Shown here piece after piece: positions 62,101 to 64,000 of a DNA stretch of 64,000 nt. Position 1 is the stretch's first letter; every line of letters begins with the position of its first letter. Source of the DNA: Canna indica (lineage: Eukaryota > Streptophyta > Magnoliopsida > Zingiberales > Cannaceae); the NCBI GenBank assembly GCA_034359265.1, contig CP136891.1, positions 13,096,501 to 13,160,500 on the forward strand, written 5' to 3'. The position numbers and the translations under genes are program-made. The notes under the pieces were generated by a model. That model was not told the DNA's origin and did not search any database. It worked only from the letters and a program-made list of their open reading frames with translations.

Positions 62101-63972
62101 CTCCAACCGACGACCGTGCTGCCATGCGGGGTCGGCTTGAGATTTCGGCGCCATTTCGACAAAATTTCAACGTAGAACTTAATAAAAAAAGATATTAAAA
62201 AGATGTGTGAGAGAGATTGATGGATAGAAGGGTAAGTGAGAGTGAAAAGAGTGTTTTGGGGGCTTTATATAGCCCCCAAAACCGGCCCCAAACGGCTAGA
62301 GAGCCGTTTGGGGTCACTGTTTATCATACCGGGCGGTACAAGCCGACAAATCGGGCTGTCGGCCACCCGTTGCCAACGGCGCTCAGCGCCGTTGGCAACG
62401 CCAACATTAACAAACCATCATACCGCGCGGTATGATGGTATACCGCCATTACCGGGCGGTATATAGCGAAATACCGCCATATACCGCCCGGTAATACCCT
62501 ATATACCCGGTATTTTCAAATACCGGGTATATCGAATATTGCTAACCCCAAAAACCGGTAAATACCGGGCTTACCGTACCGTTTCGGCCGATTTTTTAAA
62601 CCATGGTTGTGAAGATGGAAAGACTGCTGTTTTTTCTTGTTTCTTAGTAGCAATAGAATCTGTTGGTATATTCACAAATCATGCTTAATGTTCATAGAGA
62701 TTACTTGATAACCCATTCTGTGATTAGAATTTTGATATATATTGATATGTACTTTCTAAACAGACTGAGTATGTTCTCTCATAGGATATTTTGCAAATTC
62801 ATCCATAAGATTCTCCTAACCCGACCTGAAGATATCAACTGCCTAGGGTGATTCTGTTCTGCACATTGATATTGTTTGTGAAAACATACTACATTGTACA
62901 TCACATTGGTTTTTTATTTATTGATGATTATTCATAATTTTTTATGTTTCACACTAATGGAATTTGTCTGATAGTTTTGTTTATAATTTTGTTGCATTAC
63001 AGATATGCAATGCTGTTGCTGTGGCCAAAATAATGGGCGCAACACTTATTTTGCCAGTGCTGAAGCAAGATCAAATCTGGAAAGACCAAACGTGAGTCTT
63101 TATAGATATGTAATGTAACCAATGTACTTGCATCTCCACAATTTTATACACATAACTAATGCAGTTAATTATCCAAACTAATGATTAGGAGATAATTTTA
63201 GGATAGAGCATTGTGACTTAACTTCTATTTGTAAATGAATTACTATTTACTTTAGCCAATAACCAAAGTGGCAACTATGCTGAGTGATGAAAATTATCTA
63301 TGGTAAGTACAAGAAGGTTGGCAGTAACTTTTTCGTTGTCTCTTGACATGGTAATACATTATTTGGCCATTGCTTCATTCTTTATTTTCTTTAATCAAAC
63401 AAAGAATTTATTACTTTGCTTCATTGATTTATTCAAATAAGTTTTACTTAAATGTTACAGCAACAAAAAAAAGTGGATAGCCACCTGCAAGATTTTAGAG
63501 TTCAATTCTATGTGAGAGATTAGAAACTGTTGATATAATTATTTGTTAAGCATTAATGACCAGATAAAAGAGAGATATGAGGGTAGTATTAGAAATTGGA
63601 GACATGGTTTACTTCATATCTTTCTTGAAAAATCTGCGTGTTCCCTTACAGCTAAAATTATGTAATAGTAGCTAAGCTAATATTTTGTCATACAGTTGCA
63701 ATTTTCCATTCATTTGTTATAGATGTGTTTTTTAAGTTTTACTGCTAAAAAATCATCACCTGATTGCCGCTAGAAATGTTATAGAAATGATTGATGTTAG
63801 CTAAATTAAAGCTAAAAAATATAACATTATTATTTTTGGTTATTTCATACAGGAAGTTCGAAGACATATTTGATGTTGATCATTTTATTGAATATTTGAA
63901 GGATGATGTACGAATTGTACGAGATATTCCTGAGTGGTTTACAGACAAAGCTGAGCTCTTCACCAGTATAAA
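50174..63972 (+). CDS. GDP-fucose protein O-fucosyltransferase family protein, N-terminal exons
   Basis: Exons so far: 50174-50506, 51046-51136, 52084-52160, 63003-63091 and 63853-63972; the gene continues past the window. Plant members are Golgi type II membrane proteins; for many the acceptor is unknown. Residues 1-85 are a Ser/Arg/Asp-rich cytosolic tail, 86-105 the single membrane anchor ([18 protein letters not shown]). Later exons give [38 protein letters not shown] (the family's GGLNQQR motif), [20 protein letters not shown], and [19 protein letters not shown]. Exon 2 ends with a GC donor (TCAG|GCAAGT), chosen because it keeps GIS before the next exon as in homologues. The third intron is 10,842 bp owing to insertions. 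ATG at 50174 gives the expected start [14 protein letters not shown]. Confidence 0.93.
50507..51045. other. Intron 1 of the O-fucosyltransferase gene
   Basis: GT-AG intron; nothing else recognised. Confidence 0.6.
51137..52083. other. Intron 2 of the O-fucosyltransferase gene (GC-AG)
   Basis: Begins GCAAGT, the usual form of the rare GC donor class, and ends CTACAG. No insertion recognised. Confidence 0.6.
52898..53014 (+). mobile_element. 5' LTR of Copia element 2
   Basis: 117 bp from TATTGATTAAGGACC to TTTTCCAAATCACA, followed directly by the primer site TGGTATCAGAG. It differs from the 3' LTR at about six positions. Confidence 0.88.
53219..56620 (+). pseudogene. Copia element 2 polyprotein remnant
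   Basis: A short N-terminal piece with a partial zinc knuckle ([11 protein letters not shown]) precedes the protease motif [13 protein letters not shown]. After TAA at 53726-53728 the frame continues for 483 codons with a GAG-pre-integrase segment (LHRLGHP-like [24 protein letters not shown]) and integrase ([45 protein letters not shown]). RT follows in broken frames ([45 protein letters not shown]). RNase H is kept here ([43 protein letters not shown]). Stops lie near 55185, 55229 and 55346, with a frameshift near 55540 and a further stop near 56083. Confidence 0.9.
56620..56736 (+). mobile_element. 3' LTR of Copia element 2
   Basis: 117 bp, preceded by the purine tract AAGAGGGGGAG and followed by ACGAC. 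It matches the 5' LTR except for about six positions. Confidence 0.88.
57184..57222 (+). repeat. (TTCTC)n microsatellite
   Basis: About eight TTCTC units. The surrounding TTCCCTTCTCTCCTCTCC ... CTATCCAAATAGG resembles, in inverted form, TTGGATAGGAATAGGAGAGAAGGGAA at about 52413-52438, so both may be ends of one older element. Confidence 0.8.
57650..58445. mobile_element. Degraded hAT-like remnant with GACACG motifs
   Basis: Both ends are rich in GGACAC/GTGTCC motifs: GAGCACGGACACTTCC near 57677 and GTGTCCGTGTCGGTGCATCC near 58420. In between, 58091-58191 could encode [18 protein letters not shown] and a stop, which resembles the tail of some plant hAT transposases. No target duplicate was found; the call rests on weak evidence. 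Confidence 0.35.
58759..62605 (-). mobile_element. hAT transposon, nearly full length, 3.85 kb
   Basis: Ends are TATGGTTTAAAATC on the left and, reversed, CATGGTTTAAAAAATC on the right. A perfect 8-bp duplication GTTGTGAA flanks them (58751-58758 and 62606-62613), as expected for hAT. The subterminal regions are packed with CGGTACCG / ACCGGGCGGTAT motifs, likely transposase binding sites. The interior holds a five-exon transposase on the minus strand with a few lesions. It is inserted in intron 3 of the O-fucosyltransferase gene. The fragment at 1-325 is a deletion derivative of this family. Confidence 0.95.
59080..62154 (-). pseudogene. hAT transposase (BED zinc finger, DUF659, hAT dimerisation)
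   Basis: Minus-strand exons about 62154-60950, 60869-60465, 60380-60174 and 60083-59080, with GT-AG borders. The N-terminus [20 protein letters not shown] starts a BED finger (QCLHYDM ... [12 protein letters not shown]); the second expected Cys appears to be Tyr. DUF659-like sequence follows ([51 protein letters not shown]). The C-terminal part has the hAT dimerisation block [20 protein letters not shown], then an acidic tail ([11 protein letters not shown]). Lesions: a frameshift near 61700, TAG at 61587-61589, and TGA at 60760-60762 where Trp is expected. Otherwise the frame is long and well kept, so inactivation looks recent. Confidence 0.88.
62614..63002. other. End of intron 3, nothing recognised
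   Basis: AT-rich intron sequence up to the acceptor TTACAG at 62997-63002. Confidence 0.55.
63092..63852. other. Intron 4 of the O-fucosyltransferase gene
   Basis: GT-AG intron (GTGAGT ... CATACAG); nothing else recognised. Confidence 0.6.
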
Positions 63973-64000
63973 GTTTTGTGCCAAATCTTTCTATTAATTT

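Overview
The window is nuclear DNA of a flowering plant. The evidence is spliced genes with GT-AG introns, plant-type proteins (vacuolar H+-pyrophosphatase, MAG2/RINT1, a plant O-fucosyltransferase, a CRCK-like kinase), and dense plant transposons (Copia LTR elements, LINE, SINE, hAT, Mutator-like, PIF/Harbinger-like). The GC-rich first exons beside AT-rich introns would fit a monocot, but I cannot fix the species.

Layout. 643-1858 (+): last exons of a CobW/COG0523 zinc-chaperone-type GTPase whose 5' part lies upstream; its intron holds a deletion derivative of a hAT transposon (about 1-325). 3078-8033 (-): complete 8-exon type I vacuolar H+-PPase, 766 codons, convergent with the CobW gene. 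8.2-16.1 kb: AT-rich intergenic DNA with inverted repeats and a LINE RNase H remnant. 16134-29146 (-): CRCK-like receptor-like kinase. Its 9.3-kb intron carries a hAT MITE, an organelle-DNA insertion with an rbcL pseudogene, a tandem repeat, and a 3.8-kb Copia element with 113-118-bp LTRs. 31.1-41.0 kb: a palindromic repeat split by a large minus-strand SIRE-like Copia element (gag only, 1.7-kb LTRs), one LTR of which contains a PIF/Harbinger-like MITE. 41360-44388 (+): complete MAG2/RINT1-like gene. 44749-47577: 5'-truncated LINE with target-site duplication. 48288-49812: Mutator-like element with long terminal inverted repeats that has captured a UDP-glycosyltransferase fragment (Pack-MULE). 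50174-window end (+): first five exons of an O-fucosyltransferase gene. Its 10.8-kb third intron holds a SINE split by a second short-LTR Copia element and a nearly full-length hAT element (58759-62605) with a perfect 8-bp target duplication.

The five host genes act in separate processes (zinc/GTPase chaperoning, vacuolar proton pumping, kinase signalling, Golgi-ER tethering, glycosylation) and form no operon-like unit. What joins the window is its insertion history. I could read nine insertions with target duplications (some perfect, some with one mismatch), including nested series: palindromic repeat > SIRE-like Copia > MITE, and SINE > Copia. I found no novel multi-gene system. The most unusual items are the UGT-carrying Pack-MULE, the parent/derivative hAT pair, the long hairpin built of GGTCGACCGA-type motifs in the gag-only Copia element, and the organellar insert.
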